This document shows positions 23,560 through 32,264 of a DNA stretch of 64,000 nt, piece by piece (position 1 is the stretch's first letter; every line of letters starts with the position of its first letter). This DNA comes from Bryobacteraceae bacterium (GTDB taxonomy: Bacteria > Acidobacteriota > Terriglobia > Bryobacterales > Bryobacteraceae). Position numbers and translations under genes: made by a program. Location: assembly GCA_023384675.1 (NCBI GenBank), contig JAHDVK010000004.1:124001-188000 (forward strand), given 5' to 3'. The notes beneath the pieces are model-generated. The model saw only the letters and a program-made list of their open reading frames with translations, made no database searches and was not told where the DNA came from.

Positions 23560-24786
23560 TTACTTCTCCGATAAAAACTTGCGCAATAATTCGAGAAACA
23601 GGCCCACATCGGTCACCACGCCATGCGCCTGCCCGCTGCCGCGGTCGCTCAGCTTGGTTGCAACGGCGGGGTTGATGTCCACGCACACGGTCTTCACCCA
23701 GCTGGGCAGCATGTTGCCGGTAGCGATGGAATGCAGCATCGATCCCAGCATCAGCACCAACCCCGCGCCCTGGATCAGCTCGGCGTAGGCGTCCTGCGCG
23801 GCGTTCATATCGGTGAGAGTGTCCGGCAGCGGGCCGTCGTCCCGCAGGCTCCCCGCGAGCACGAACGGCACCTCGTTTTTCACGCATTCATACAGCACGC
23901 CCTGCGAAAGCACGCCCTGCTCGACCGCCGCGCGAATCGACCCGGCGTGATAGATCGCGTTGATCGCGCGCATATGGTTGCGGTGGCCGTGCTCATCCTG
24001 GCGGCCATCGGACAGGCGCACGCCGAGCGAAGTGCCGATCATCGCGGCCTCGGCGTCATGCACTCCCAGCGCGTTGCCCGCCAGAATCGCATCCACCCAG
24101 CCCTCACGGATCAGCGATGAGAGGGGCCCCACGCCGCCGGTGTGCACCACCACGGGTCCGGCCACGAGGACGATCTTCAGCCCGGCTTGGCGGCAGTGCC
24201 GCATCAGCGCGGCGGTCTGACGCACCGCCGTTTCCACCTGCCGCTCGCTGCTGATGCCGTTCGACATGAAAGCGAACGAGAGGCGGTCGCGTTCTTTCGA
24301 CTCGGGGATCACGCGCAGCCCGCGCATGCCGGTCACCACTTCGTCCCCCGCGCGAATGTCGCGCAGCCGCACGCACCACGGCGCGCCATCTTTCCAGGCG
24401 ATCAGCGCATCCATGCGCTGCCGCCGGACTTCGTGCCACTGGCCCGCACGCCGCACCATCGTCCGGTGGTTCGTGGTCGAATAGAAATCCTGCGGCGCGC
24501 AGCGGTCGCGTTCGATGCGCACCCATTCGGCATCGCCCGCATCCACCGGCGTGCAACCGAGCGTCAGCAACTGGCCCAGCATCTTGTCGAGACTCGCCGG
24601 GTCTGGCGCGACGACCTTCAGGCGCAGGTGCGAAGGTTCGCTGTTGGTCTTGCCGATGTGGAATCGTTCGACTTCAAACCGCCCGTCGTATTCCACGACG
24701 GTATCGAAGATCATTTCCATGATGTGCGAGTCGATCAGGTGGCCTTCGGCTTCGACCACCTCGGTGAGGTGTTGCTTATCGGGCAT
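23560..24786 (-). CDS. TIGR00300-family protein, archaeal-type ornithine cyclodeaminase-like
   Basis: 408 residues. Matches the conserved LOR/SDH (TIGR00300) family. The N-terminal part is HLIDSHIMEMIFDTVVEYDGRFEVERFHIG and HLRLKVVAPDPASLDKML. The C-terminal NAD-binding part is LVAGPVVVHTGGVGPLSSLI, AILAGNALGVHDAEAAMIGTSLGV, HGHRNHMRAINAIY, VPFVLAGSLRDDGPLPD, ending MLHSIATGNMLPSWVKTVCVDINP. Members without the arginine dihydrolase domain of cyanobacterial ArgZ/AgrE are reported as ornithine cyclodeaminases (ornithine to proline plus ammonia). This one lacks that domain. The enzymatic role here is inferred from the family. Confidence 0.85.
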   Translation of the reverse strand: MPDKQHLTEVVEAEGHLIDSHIMEMIFDTVVEYDGRFEVERFHIGKTNSEPSHLRLKVVAPDPASLDKMLGQLLTLGCTPVDAGDAEWVRIERDRCAPQDFYSTTNHRTMVRRAGQWHEVRRQRMDALIAWKDGAPWCVRLRDIRAGDEVVTGMRGLRVIPESKERDRLSFAFMSNGISSERQVETAVRQTAALMRHCRQAGLKIVLVAGPVVVHTGGVGPLSSLIREGWVDAILAGNALGVHDAEAAMIGTSLGVRLSDGRQDEHGHRNHMRAINAIYHAGSIRAAVEQGVLSQGVLYECVKNEVPFVLAGSLRDDGPLPDTLTDMNAAQDAYAELIQGAGLVLMLGSMLHSIATGNMLPSWVKTVCVDINPAVATKLSDRGSGQAHGVVTDVGLFLELLRKFLSEK

Positions 24787-24828
24787 TGAATCGGGGTAAT
24801 TCTTCAGGATAGCGTGCCGGGAGGGTGC

Positions 24829-25734
24829 TTAGCCGCGCGGCAGCGGCACCGCGGACAGCCGCCGCGCAAGATAATCCACCAGCCGCTCTGTGGGACAAAA
24901 GCCCAGCAGCTCTCGCGCGTTCGCCACGAAGTTCGAGAGCGCATTGATGTCATAAAACACCGCTTCACCCGAACGCCCATCCACGAAGCACTCCACGCCG
25001 CCCACATCCAGCCGCGCGGCGCGCGCCACGGCGAGCGCTTCGCGCTCAAGCGGCACAGAACACAGCACTGGAACGAAGCGGACGCCCGAGCCGCACGCAT
25101 CGGCCGGACACAGCGCGAACCGCCCCTCTTCCCGTTCGATGCGCACAGCATACAAGACTTCGCCCCCCAGCACTTCCAGGCGCAGCAGCTCGCCCTCGGG
25201 CGCGGCGGTCTGAACGAGGAACAGGCCGTCAAGCCCCGGCTCCAGGGACGGCAGCGCCGCTGCGAGTTGGGCCTCATCCGCGAACCGCGCCACGCCATGG
25301 CCCGCGCCGCCGCAGTTCGGCTTGACGAAGACCGGAAACCCGAGCGAGCGCGCCGCTTCCGGCAGCCGTTCGCGCCGGTTCACCGCCATGGTTGCCGGAT
25401 GACGGACTCCCGCCTTGCGGAACGCCGAGGCCTGCCGGATCTTCGACACCTCGATGGCATACGCCGCGCTGCCGTTCACCACCTCCACCCCGCGCGATTC
25501 CAGCAGCGCCAGCAGTTCGGCGACGGCGAACTGCGCGCATCCATGCCCGCGCCACGCGGCCGAGGCGCTCATGCGGTTGAAAACGAGATCGGGATAGCGG
25601 CGGCGGGCGTCGTCGATGATCAGCGAATCCGCTCGCCACTCCTCATACTCCAGCGCTCGCGCCTTCAGCGCCGAGAACAGCCCCCGGAACCACTCGGGGT
25701 GCTCATAGAGGATGGCTAGGCGCGCAGCGGACAT
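24829..25734 (-). CDS. ATP-grasp ligase, RimK/D-Ala ligase-like
   Basis: 301 residues. ATP-grasp carboxylate-amine ligase. The central domain has [19 protein letters not shown] (ATP-binding lysine and glycine-rich loop), [27 protein letters not shown], and the metal site near [24 protein letters not shown] (acidic and Asn residues). It would join a carboxylate to an amine by way of an acyl-phosphate. The ATG at 25734 overlaps the stop of the exporter ATPase (TGATG), so it is translationally coupled to the ABC exporter operon. The substrate is unknown. A modification enzyme for the exported molecule is one possibility. Confidence 0.82.
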   Translation of the reverse strand: MSAARLAILYEHPEWFRGLFSALKARALEYEEWRADSLIIDDARRRYPDLVFNRMSASAAWRGHGCAQFAVAELLALLESRGVEVVNGSAAYAIEVSKIRQASAFRKAGVRHPATMAVNRRERLPEAARSLGFPVFVKPNCGGAGHGVARFADEAQLAAALPSLEPGLDGLFLVQTAAPEGELLRLEVLGGEVLYAVRIEREEGRFALCPADACGSGVRFVPVLCSVPLEREALAVARAARLDVGGVECFVDGRSGEAVFYDINALSNFVANARELLGFCPTERLVDYLARRLSAVPLPRG

Positions 25735-26471
25735 CAAGTCTTATCATCGGACGCCATGGGGGCGGCGCGCCAGTCCTCCGGCACCTCGCCTTCGGGCAGC
25801 AACTCGCCTTTGTCGAGATGGCGGATCTTCGAAGCGAAGTGCGCGGCGTGGGGATCGTGGGTCACCATCACGATGGTCTTGCCGTGCTCCTTGTTGAGCC
25901 GCGCGAGCAGCGTCAGCACTTCCTGCGCGGAGCGGGCATCGAGGTTGCCGGTGGGCTCGTCGCACAGCAGCAGGTCGGGGTCGGTGACGATCGCCCGCGC
26001 GATGGCCACGCGCTGCTCCTGACCGCCCGAAAGCTGGCGCGGATAATGGTCCGTCCGATCGCTCAGGCCTACGAGTTTCAGCGCGGTGAGCGCGTGCTGG
26101 TGGCGTTCGCCCTTCTTGAGGTGCGTCAGCTTAAGCGGCAACTCCACGTTCTCATGCGCCGTCAGCACGGGAATCAGATTGAAATTCTGGAAGACGAACC
26201 CGATGTGATGATTCCGCCAGCGCGCCACGGCCGATTCGGACAGGCTGGCGATATCCTGACCAAGCACTTCGATGGCGCCCGCCGTGGGGCGGTCCATCGC
26301 GGCGATCAGATGCAGCAGCGTGGATTTGCCCGAACCCGATGGCCCCATCAACGCGATGAACTCGCCGCGGTGCACTTCGAGATTCGCGCCGGTCAGCGCG
26401 TGGACTTCGAACTCGTCGCGGACGAATTTCTTATGGAGATCGCTGGTGCGGATGATTGGTTCGTTGCTCAT
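25734..26471 (-). CDS. ABC exporter ATP-binding protein, LolD/MacB type
   Basis: 245 residues. Walker [10 protein letters not shown] (43-51), Q-loop [22 protein letters not shown], signature [14 protein letters not shown], Walker [13 protein letters not shown] and switch His in [12 protein letters not shown]. This is the LolD/MacB/FtsE class, which powers FtsX-fold permeases. It lies six bases downstream of the adaptor gene and overlaps the ATP-grasp gene. It should work with the two permeases at 27831 and 29005. Confidence 0.96.
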   Translation of the reverse strand: MSNEPIIRTSDLHKKFVRDEFEVHALTGANLEVHRGEFIALMGPSGSGKSTLLHLIAAMDRPTAGAIEVLGQDIASLSESAVARWRNHHIGFVFQNFNLIPVLTAHENVELPLKLTHLKKGERHQHALTALKLVGLSDRTDHYPRQLSGGQEQRVAIARAIVTDPDLLLCDEPTGNLDARSAQEVLTLLARLNKEHGKTIVMVTHDPHAAHFASKIRHLDKGELLPEGEVPEDWRAAPMASDDKT

Positions 26472-26477
26472 GCTGCG

Positions 26478-27821
26478 CTACTTGGGTTGGGGCGCGACGC
26501 GCGCGCCGTCTTTCAGTTCGGGGGGCGGATTCAGGATGATGTCCTCCCCGCCATAAAGGCCGTCTTCCACACGCCGTCCGCGCGGCGAGGCCACGCCCGT
26601 ACGAACCGCCCGTTCGACGGCCCGCCCGTTCAGGACGACGAAAACCTTCCCGTCACGCAGCGCCTCGCCCGGCAGATAGAGCGCCGGCGCGGCGGGCGCG
26701 CTCGCGGAAACCGCTTTCGGCTCGGCGAGAAACGCGACCGTGGCGTTCATTTCGGGCCGCAGCAAATCGTCCGGGCTGGCCACTTTCACCTTCACCTGGA
26801 CGGTCGCCTTCTGGCGGTCGGCTTCGGGCGCAATCTGGTAGATCGACCCCTCCCACGAGCGCTCGGGGTAGGCATCCACCGTGATGCGCGCCTTCTGGCC
26901 GAGGCCGCTGAGCTTGTTGAAATCGCTCTGCGACACGTCGAGTTCCACTTCGAGATCGTTCAGATCGGCCAGCGAGACCACGAAGCCCTTCGCGCCCCGG
27001 TCGCCCACAAAACCGGTGGTGACAAATTCGCCGCGCTCGACGACCCGTTCAAGAATGGTGCCCGTCACCGGCGCGCGGATCACTGTGTTGGCAAGCTGGG
27101 TTTCGGCAAAGGCAACCAGGCCCCGTGCCTGCTCGATCTGGCCTTTCATGGCGTCGATCACTTCGCGGCGCGGCCCGATGCGCACCAGTTCATAGGTGCG
27201 TTCGAGCGACCGCACGCGCGCCTCCCGCGAGCGGTGAAGCGCCTCGGCATCATCGAGCATCTGCTTGGCGAACACGCCCTCGCGGACGAGTTGACGGGTG
27301 CGTTCCAGATTGATGCGGGCGTTCTCCAATTCAGCCCTGGCCTGGGCGACATTGGCATCGGCGACGGCGATTTCCTCGGGGCGCGACCCCGTCTCGAGTT
27401 CTTCAAGCCGTGCTTGTAGGCTCAGCAGCTGGCCGCGTGCCTGCTGCAATTGCGCACGGTACTCATCGTCCTCGAGCCGCACCAGCACCTGGCCTTCCCG
27501 GACGCGGTCACCCTTCTCCACGCCGATCCAGGCGACTTTGCCCACCACTTTCGAGGCCACCTGGATCTTGTGCGCGGCCACGATGTAGCCGGTGGCATTC
27601 AACACCACGTCGCCCAGGGACTGATCCGCGCCGGCCGCGGCGGTGAGACGCATGGTCTGTACGGGCGTCGCGGCGCTGGCGGTCTTCCACCACATCGCGG
27701 CGGCGCCCAGCACGACGAACAGCGCAATGCCGCCGAGGATGATGCGGCGCGCCCACGGCGCGGGCTCCTCCGGCCGCAGCGGCTTGCGTTCGATCTTGAG
27801 ACTCTTGAGGTCGGCATCCAT
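26478..27821 (-). CDS. HlyD-family periplasmic adaptor of the ABC exporter
   Basis: 447 residues. Cytoplasmic N-terminus, membrane anchor (RIILGGIALFVVLGAAAMWW), lipoyl half (VGKVAWIGVEKGDRVREGQV, VRLEDDEY), coiled coil, return half (ANTVIRAPVTGTILERVV), beta-barrel (QKARITVDAYPERSWEGSIY) and C-terminal domain. It links the inner-membrane FtsX-type permeases to an outer-membrane channel, as MacA does. No TolC-type gene is in this operon, so a shared channel (for example that at 5995) may serve. Confidence 0.93.
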   Translation of the reverse strand: MDADLKSLKIERKPLRPEEPAPWARRIILGGIALFVVLGAAAMWWKTASAATPVQTMRLTAAAGADQSLGDVVLNATGYIVAAHKIQVASKVVGKVAWIGVEKGDRVREGQVLVRLEDDEYRAQLQQARGQLLSLQARLEELETGSRPEEIAVADANVAQARAELENARINLERTRQLVREGVFAKQMLDDAEALHRSREARVRSLERTYELVRIGPRREVIDAMKGQIEQARGLVAFAETQLANTVIRAPVTGTILERVVERGEFVTTGFVGDRGAKGFVVSLADLNDLEVELDVSQSDFNKLSGLGQKARITVDAYPERSWEGSIYQIAPEADRQKATVQVKVKVASPDDLLRPEMNATVAFLAEPKAVSASAPAAPALYLPGEALRDGKVFVVLNGRAVERAVRTGVASPRGRRVEDGLYGGEDIILNPPPELKDGARVAPQPK

Positions 27822-27830
27822 GGTTCAGTA

Positions 27831-29000
27831 TCAGATTTGCCGCAGCGCCGTCAGGATCTGTTTTCGCGCGGCATTGCTGGCCGGAAACAGGCCGCCAAAC
27901 GCGCCAATCACCAGCGCGAACGCCAAACCCGCCCCAATCACCCCGGGCGACATGCGCAGTTGAAAAGCAATCTCCGTAAAAGTGACAAACGAACCCACGC
28001 CCGTCGAGAACCCGTTCAGCGGCAGCACCAGCAGCACGCCCACCACGCCGCCCAATAGCGAAAGAAACAACGATTCCAGAAAGAAACTGAGCAGGATGCT
28101 GCGCCGCGAAAAGCCCAGCACCCGCAGCGTGCCGATCTCCTGTGACCGGCGCGCCACCGCGGCGTACATCGTGTTCATCGCCGCGAAGCAGGAGCCGATG
28201 GCCATGATGATCGCGACGAATGTGCCCAGGTACTTGATCACATCGCCCGACGAGGTCTGCTTTTTGAAATACTCGCGTTCGGTGAGGGCCTCGATCTGCA
28301 GACGCTGATCGCTCTCGAGTTCATTGATCAGGGCCTGCGTCGCAAGCTCGTCCTGCGTGCGTACCAGCACGCTCGAAAAGGCCTCCATTCGGCCGAAATC
28401 CGCCGCCATCTGATTCGCATCGAGCCAGATCTCCGAGTTGCGCGCCGGATAGTCGCTGTGAAAAACGCCCACCACCTCCCAATCGCCGCGGCCGAAACGG
28501 ATGCGCTGCCCGATCTGTGCGCCGGGATAGCGGTTCGCCACGCTCGACCCCACCACCGCTTCACGCCGCCCTTCCGCGTACCAGCGCCCTTCGGCCAGGC
28601 GGGTCTCCTCGCGCATCGCGCGGCCCACGGCCATCACGCCTCGCACTGTGAGGTTCATGCCGTCGGGCGCCTCCTTGCTGGGCAGGTTCACGGTCTGCAC
28701 CAGTTCGGGAGAGGCCATGGGCTCGCCCTGGGCGTCGCGCTCCACCATGGGGCGGAACTTGATCGCTTCCAGGAATTGCGATCTCTGAATGATCGACGAA
28801 AGCTCCGAGCCGCCGCCCTTGCGCAGCACCAGCACGTGCCGCGGATGTCCGGAACTCTGGAACGCCGTGTTCAGGCCCTCCAGCAGCGAGAGCACGGAAA
28901 CCAGCACTGCGACGGTCAGGCCGATGCCCAGCGCCGTCATGATGGTGGTGGTCTTGCGCACTGCCAGATTGCGGAGGTTGTAACTGAGGGGAATCGCCAT
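27831..29000 (-). CDS. ABC transporter permease, FtsX/MacB type (second)
   Basis: 389 residues. An N-terminal helix (TTTIMTALGIGLTVAVLVSVLSLLEGL), a periplasmic domain with the MacB-core pattern (AVVGSSVANRYPGAQIGQRIRFG), and three C-terminal helices (YLGTFVAIIMAIGSCFAAMNTMY; ILLSFFLESLFLSLLGGVVGVLLV; VIGAGLAFALVIGAFGGLFPA). It ends PASNAARKQILTALRQI. It is four bases downstream of the other permease, and the two probably form a heterodimer. Confidence 0.93.
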   Translation of the reverse strand: MAIPLSYNLRNLAVRKTTTIMTALGIGLTVAVLVSVLSLLEGLNTAFQSSGHPRHVLVLRKGGGSELSSIIQRSQFLEAIKFRPMVERDAQGEPMASPELVQTVNLPSKEAPDGMNLTVRGVMAVGRAMREETRLAEGRWYAEGRREAVVGSSVANRYPGAQIGQRIRFGRGDWEVVGVFHSDYPARNSEIWLDANQMAADFGRMEAFSSVLVRTQDELATQALINELESDQRLQIEALTEREYFKKQTSSGDVIKYLGTFVAIIMAIGSCFAAMNTMYAAVARRSQEIGTLRVLGFSRRSILLSFFLESLFLSLLGGVVGVLLVLPLNGFSTGVGSFVTFTEIAFQLRMSPGVIGAGLAFALVIGAFGGLFPASNAARKQILTALRQI

Positions 29001-29004
29001 GGCG

Positions 29005-30171
29005 CTAGTCCGTCACTCGCAATGCATCCAGAATCGGCGTACGCGCGGCATTCCACGCCGGCACCGCGGAACTCGCGACGCCGATCAGCAGGGAGATCCC
29101 CAGCAACGCCAGAAACACCGGGAGTTGAATCGTCAATTGATCCGGCGGGACGAACCCGGCCAGCCCTACGGCCAGCACCCGGCACAACCCCTGCGCCAGC
29201 AGCAGGCCGATCGCGCCGCCAATCAGCGAAATCGCGAGCGATTCGCCCAGCAGCAGACCCAGGATCTTCTGCTGCGTGAAGCCGAGCGTCTTCAGCACGC
29301 CCACCTCGCGCACGCGCTCACGGACGCTCATCGCCACCGTGTTGGCCGCCACCAGCAGAATCGTGAACGTGACAGCGGCGCAAATCGACATCAAAATCAG
29401 CTTGATATTACCCAAAAACGCGAGAAAGGAAAGTCCGAACGCCTGTTCGGTCTCGGTGCGCGTGGGCGCTTCGGAATTGGCGAACATCTCGTCCACGGCG
29501 TTTTGGATTCGCGGCACGGCTTCCGGGCTTTCGGCAAGAATCGTGAACGTGCCGGCGAAGCTGCGGCTGCTGCCCAGGCGCTTCAGCCCCTCCTCGATCT
29601 GCTCCATGTGGAACCACAGGCCCTCGTTGCCGTCGTCCATATCGTAGATGCCCTTCACGGTGAGGTCGAGGTCGATCGGAAAGATATTGCCCTTGATGTA
29701 TACGCGGTCGCCGATCTTGAGTTCCTGCGCCTCGGCCACGCGGCGGGAAAGGATGCACGCGCGCCGGTCGCTCATGAAGGCCTGCTTCTGATCCTCGGGG
29801 ATCTCGAAATTGCGGTAGACGTCGAACATTCGCGCCGCTTCCACGCCGAAACGCGGGAAGAAATATTTCTGTTCGCGCTGCTCGTTTTTGTACATGCCCC
29901 CGAACCACTGCCAGGTCACCACCTCGCGCACGCCCGGCACGGCGCGAATTTTGTCGCGGTAATGCAGCGGCATCACCATCGTGATCGACACGCGGTGCCG
30001 CGTGATCAGCCTGAGCGCCTGATCGGCCTTCGGTTCGCTGAAAAACAGCGCGTAGTACAGTGCCATCAGCACGCCCAGCAGGCACAAAGAAATGGCCAGG
30101 CTCGAGATGGTCAAAAAGCTGCGCCTCCGGTTGCGCAGGCTGTTCTTTAGAATGAGGGGCAGGAAGCGCAT
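29005..30171 (-). CDS. ABC transporter permease, FtsX/MacB type (first)
   Basis: 388 residues from ATG 30171; an in-frame ATG at 30207 would add 12. N-terminal helix (FLTISSLAISLCLLGVLMALYYALFF), periplasmic domain including GDRVYIKGNIFPIDLDLTVKGIY and a disulfide-free core, then helices ILMSICAAVTFTILLVAANTVAM and LLLGESLAISLIGGAIGLLL with the VGVLKTLGFT signature. It is the first gene of a five-gene minus-strand operon (permease, permease, adaptor, ATPase, ATP-grasp), divergent from tadA. Confidence 0.92.
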   Translation of the reverse strand: MRFLPLILKNSLRNRRRSFLTISSLAISLCLLGVLMALYYALFFSEPKADQALRLITRHRVSITMVMPLHYRDKIRAVPGVREVVTWQWFGGMYKNEQREQKYFFPRFGVEAARMFDVYRNFEIPEDQKQAFMSDRRACILSRRVAEAQELKIGDRVYIKGNIFPIDLDLTVKGIYDMDDGNEGLWFHMEQIEEGLKRLGSSRSFAGTFTILAESPEAVPRIQNAVDEMFANSEAPTRTETEQAFGLSFLAFLGNIKLILMSICAAVTFTILLVAANTVAMSVRERVREVGVLKTLGFTQQKILGLLLGESLAISLIGGAIGLLLAQGLCRVLAVGLAGFVPPDQLTIQLPVFLALLGISLLIGVASSAVPAWNAARTPILDALRVTD

Positions 30172-30209
30172 TGGCTTCCACCATTCTAAGCCGAGCCGGA
30201 GTGTCATCT

Positions 30210-30707
30210 TTGAAACAAAACGACGAACGGCGCGCCGGGCGCGACGAAACCCGGCCGGCGGAGGATGAGCGGTGGATGCGGCAGGCGCTCCGCCTGGCCA
30301 GGCAGGCCGAAGCCGCGGGCGAGGTGCCCGTGGGCGCCTTGATCGTGGATGCGGACGGCGCGGTGCTGGGCGAGGGCTGGAACCGGCCCATCGCCTCGCA
30401 TGACCCCACCGCCCACGCCGAAATCATCGCCCTGCGCCAGGCCGCCGCCGCCGCGGGCAACTACCGTCTGCCCGGCGCCACGCTCTATGTCACGCTCGAA
30501 CCCTGCGTGATGTGCGCCGGCGCGATCGTCCATGCGCGTATCGCCCGGCTCGTGTTCGGCAGCCGCGACCTGCGCTTTGGCGGCGTTCGCACCAAGTTTC
30601 GCCTGGCCGATTCGGACCTGTTAAACCACCAGGTGGAGGTGTGCGAAGGCGTGCTGGCCGCCGATTGCGTGGCGCTGCTCGAGCAGTTCTTCCGCGCGCG
30701 GCGCTAG
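30210..30707 (+). CDS. tadA: tRNA adenosine(34) deaminase TadA
   Basis: About 165 residues. Zinc deaminase converting A34 to inosine in tRNA-Arg. The motifs are MRQALRLARQAEAAGEVPVGALIV, the zinc ligand and proton-shuttle motif HAE in DPTAHAEIIAL, and EPCVMCAGAIVHARI (two zinc Cys). It ends GVRTKFRLADSDLLNHQVEV, seen in TadA rather than in cytidine deaminases. The start is TTG 30210 or GTG 30201; ATG 30276 would cut off the conserved DERWMRQAL. GGAG lies nine bases before TTG 30210. Confidence 0.92.
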   Translation: MKQNDERRAGRDETRPAEDERWMRQALRLARQAEAAGEVPVGALIVDADGAVLGEGWNRPIASHDPTAHAEIIALRQAAAAAGNYRLPGATLYVTLEPCVMCAGAIVHARIARLVFGSRDLRFGGVRTKFRLADSDLLNHQVEVCEGVLAADCVALLEQFFRARR

Positions 30708-31336
30708 CGAGCCGCTTCCCGGATTTCCACGTTCTTGAGCATCAGCACCGTGTGCATGTCGTGCAACTGGAATCCGATCGGGCCCTCCTTGGGCCGTGCC
30801 GGATCGCCCGGGTGCTCCATCACCACCGCCCCGTTCAACCGCACACGGATCAACTCGTCGCGTACCTCGATCTCCATCCGGTTCCAGCCGTGGAAACGTT
30901 CTTGGCCTGGCTTGGCGCTCTCGAACAGATACAGGCTGCCCGTGCCGTATTTTGCCGACGGCATGCCCAGAATCTGTATCTCATAACCGATGTGTGAAGG
31001 CGTGCGCTCAGGATCGTGCTGCTCACCCTGGCTCCAGCGGCCGCGCGATGTGTCGCGAATCGACACGCCCGAGTTCTCGCCCGACCGCAGCCAGTACTCG
31101 AAGCGCAGGTCGTATTCGCGATAGTTCTGCTTTGTGTAAAGCCAGCTCTGGTGCTTCGCTGCGCGACGCTCGCGCTGACCTACCACAATTCCTTCCGGCA
31201 GTATGTGCCAAAGCCCGTCGCCCACCACCTCCCAGGCTTCCAGCGTGCGGCCCGGGAACAGATCCACCCACTCCGCCTGCGCCTTCGCCGCCGGCAGTGC
31301 CGCGAATAAACAGATCATTGCTACGAGCATTTGCAT
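30704..31336 (-). CDS. Exported DUF1080 (3-keto-disaccharide hydrolase-like) protein
   Basis: 210 residues. A signal peptide (MQMLVAMICLFAALPAAKA) is followed by one DUF1080 concanavalin-like domain: WVDLFPGRTLEAWEVVGDGLWHI, EYDLRFEYWLRSGENSGVSIR, IGYEIQILGM, WNRMEIEVRDELIRVRLNGAVV and GPIGFQLHD. Proteins with this domain act on glycans or keto-sugars and are abundant in Acidobacteria and Planctomycetes. In-frame ATGs lie at 31336 and 31330. It is convergent with tadA with a 4-base overlap. Confidence 0.86.
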   Translation of the reverse strand: MQMLVAMICLFAALPAAKAQAEWVDLFPGRTLEAWEVVGDGLWHILPEGIVVGQRERRAAKHQSWLYTKQNYREYDLRFEYWLRSGENSGVSIRDTSRGRWSQGEQHDPERTPSHIGYEIQILGMPSAKYGTGSLYLFESAKPGQERFHGWNRMEIEVRDELIRVRLNGAVVMEHPGDPARPKEGPIGFQLHDMHTVLMLKNVEIREAAR

Positions 31337-31394
31337 GGCGGGATCCGCTCTCCCAAACGGTTCCCGCCATTGTATCAACCGCGCTGCGGCTCCC

Positions 31395-31991
31395 TCAGGC
31401 CGCTTTGCGCTCCCGGACCGGAACATTCAACTGCTGGTGCAGCCCCCGCCGCAACGGGCGGACCGGCACCAGCGTGAGCTTGGCTGTGGAAGGCGTCGTG
31501 TTCTCCGTCCTCCCGTGGAAGTACTCGTCCAGCGGATACAACGCGTAGGGCTTGAGTTCGCGGTACACCCGGCCCAGCCGGCGCATGATCCGGTACACCA
31601 TGTGATAGAACTCGCCGCGCTCCAGCCCCAACCGCTGGCAACACAACCTGTTCCCCGCTCCCAGCAGGAAGTGAAAACGAAACACCTGGTATTCAGCGGG
31701 GTTCAAATGCCGGCGGCTGACCAGCAGAAAATCAGCCACATACTCCTCTTCCTTGCGTCCCCAGGTCGTACGTCCCCCACCGCGGGGGGAGTATTCCAAC
31801 ACCGCCTGAGCCATGCGACGCTCCTGCATCACAATCTGGCGGAACCGTGCGTAACAGGCACGAAAAATCGCCCGGAATACACATGAGCATGGACGAATCC
31901 CTCCGCGCTGCATCAATCGCAATCCCAGCCCACGGCATTCCGGGCACTGGGGCGAAGCGAGCGCCAGCGTCTCTGATCGGGTCCACTCCAT
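31395..31991 (-). CDS. Zinc-ribbon protein of unknown function
   Basis: 198 residues, very Arg-rich. The N-terminal cluster CPECRGLGLRLMQRGGIRPC and CSCVF looks like a zinc ribbon. A helical region follows (RFQFHFLLGAG... read as FRFHFLLGAGNRLCCQRLGL, RGEFYHMVYRIMRRLGRVYRELKPYALYPLDEYF) that resembles a small sigma-like or DNA-binding helix bundle. AAGGAAAGAG precedes the ATG. It is divergent from an HTH regulator at 32265 across a 273-base region with palindromes. Function unknown; nucleic acid binding is likely. Confidence 0.7.
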   Translation of the reverse strand: MEWTRSETLALASPQCPECRGLGLRLMQRGGIRPCSCVFRAIFRACYARFRQIVMQERRMAQAVLEYSPRGGGRTTWGRKEEEYVADFLLVSRRHLNPAEYQVFRFHFLLGAGNRLCCQRLGLERGEFYHMVYRIMRRLGRVYRELKPYALYPLDEYFHGRTENTTPSTAKLTLVPVRPLRRGLHQQLNVPVRERKAA

Positions 31992-32093
31992 AGTTGAATC
32001 TCTTTCCTTTCGTTCCGGCCCGCCGCCTCACGCCGGCACGCCGGTGGATTCCTATCCCCAATCCTGGGCTACCTCACCTATTCGTCAACGGGT

Positions 32094-32111
32094 TACCCCC
32101 TTATGGGGGTA
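32094..32111. promoter_or_regulatory. Short palindrome in the divergent zinc-ribbon/HTH intergenic region
   Basis: Arms TACCCCC and GGGGGTA flank TTAT. It lies 100 bases upstream of the zinc-ribbon gene start. An operator or hairpin role is possible. The intergenic region 31992-32264 is AT-richer than its surroundings and shows no gene. Confidence 0.35.
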
Positions 32112-32232
32112 CGGATACCAGGAATCTTCCGAGTAACTCTCATGTCACTTTTAAGCAAAATCAGCAAGATAGGGTCTGCATTCCGCAGTAAATTATTTTT
32201 TGTTCTTCTTGAGTGTAGGACGATTTTGTGGG

Positions 32233-32244
32233 AGTACTAGTACT
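32233..32244. promoter_or_regulatory. Perfect 12-bp palindrome upstream of the HTH gene
   Basis: AGTACTAGTACT is a perfect palindrome ending 20 bases before the ATG at 32265. Its position in the leader or promoter of an HTH gene fits autoregulation. Direct evidence is lacking. Confidence 0.4.
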
Positions 32245-32264
32245 GGGGTATTTCACCTGGAAAT

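Noticed and set aside
25818-27419. Long plus-strand frame across the ABC exporter genes
   Set aside because: The minus-strand ATPase and adaptor are clearly real; the plus-strand product has no motif.
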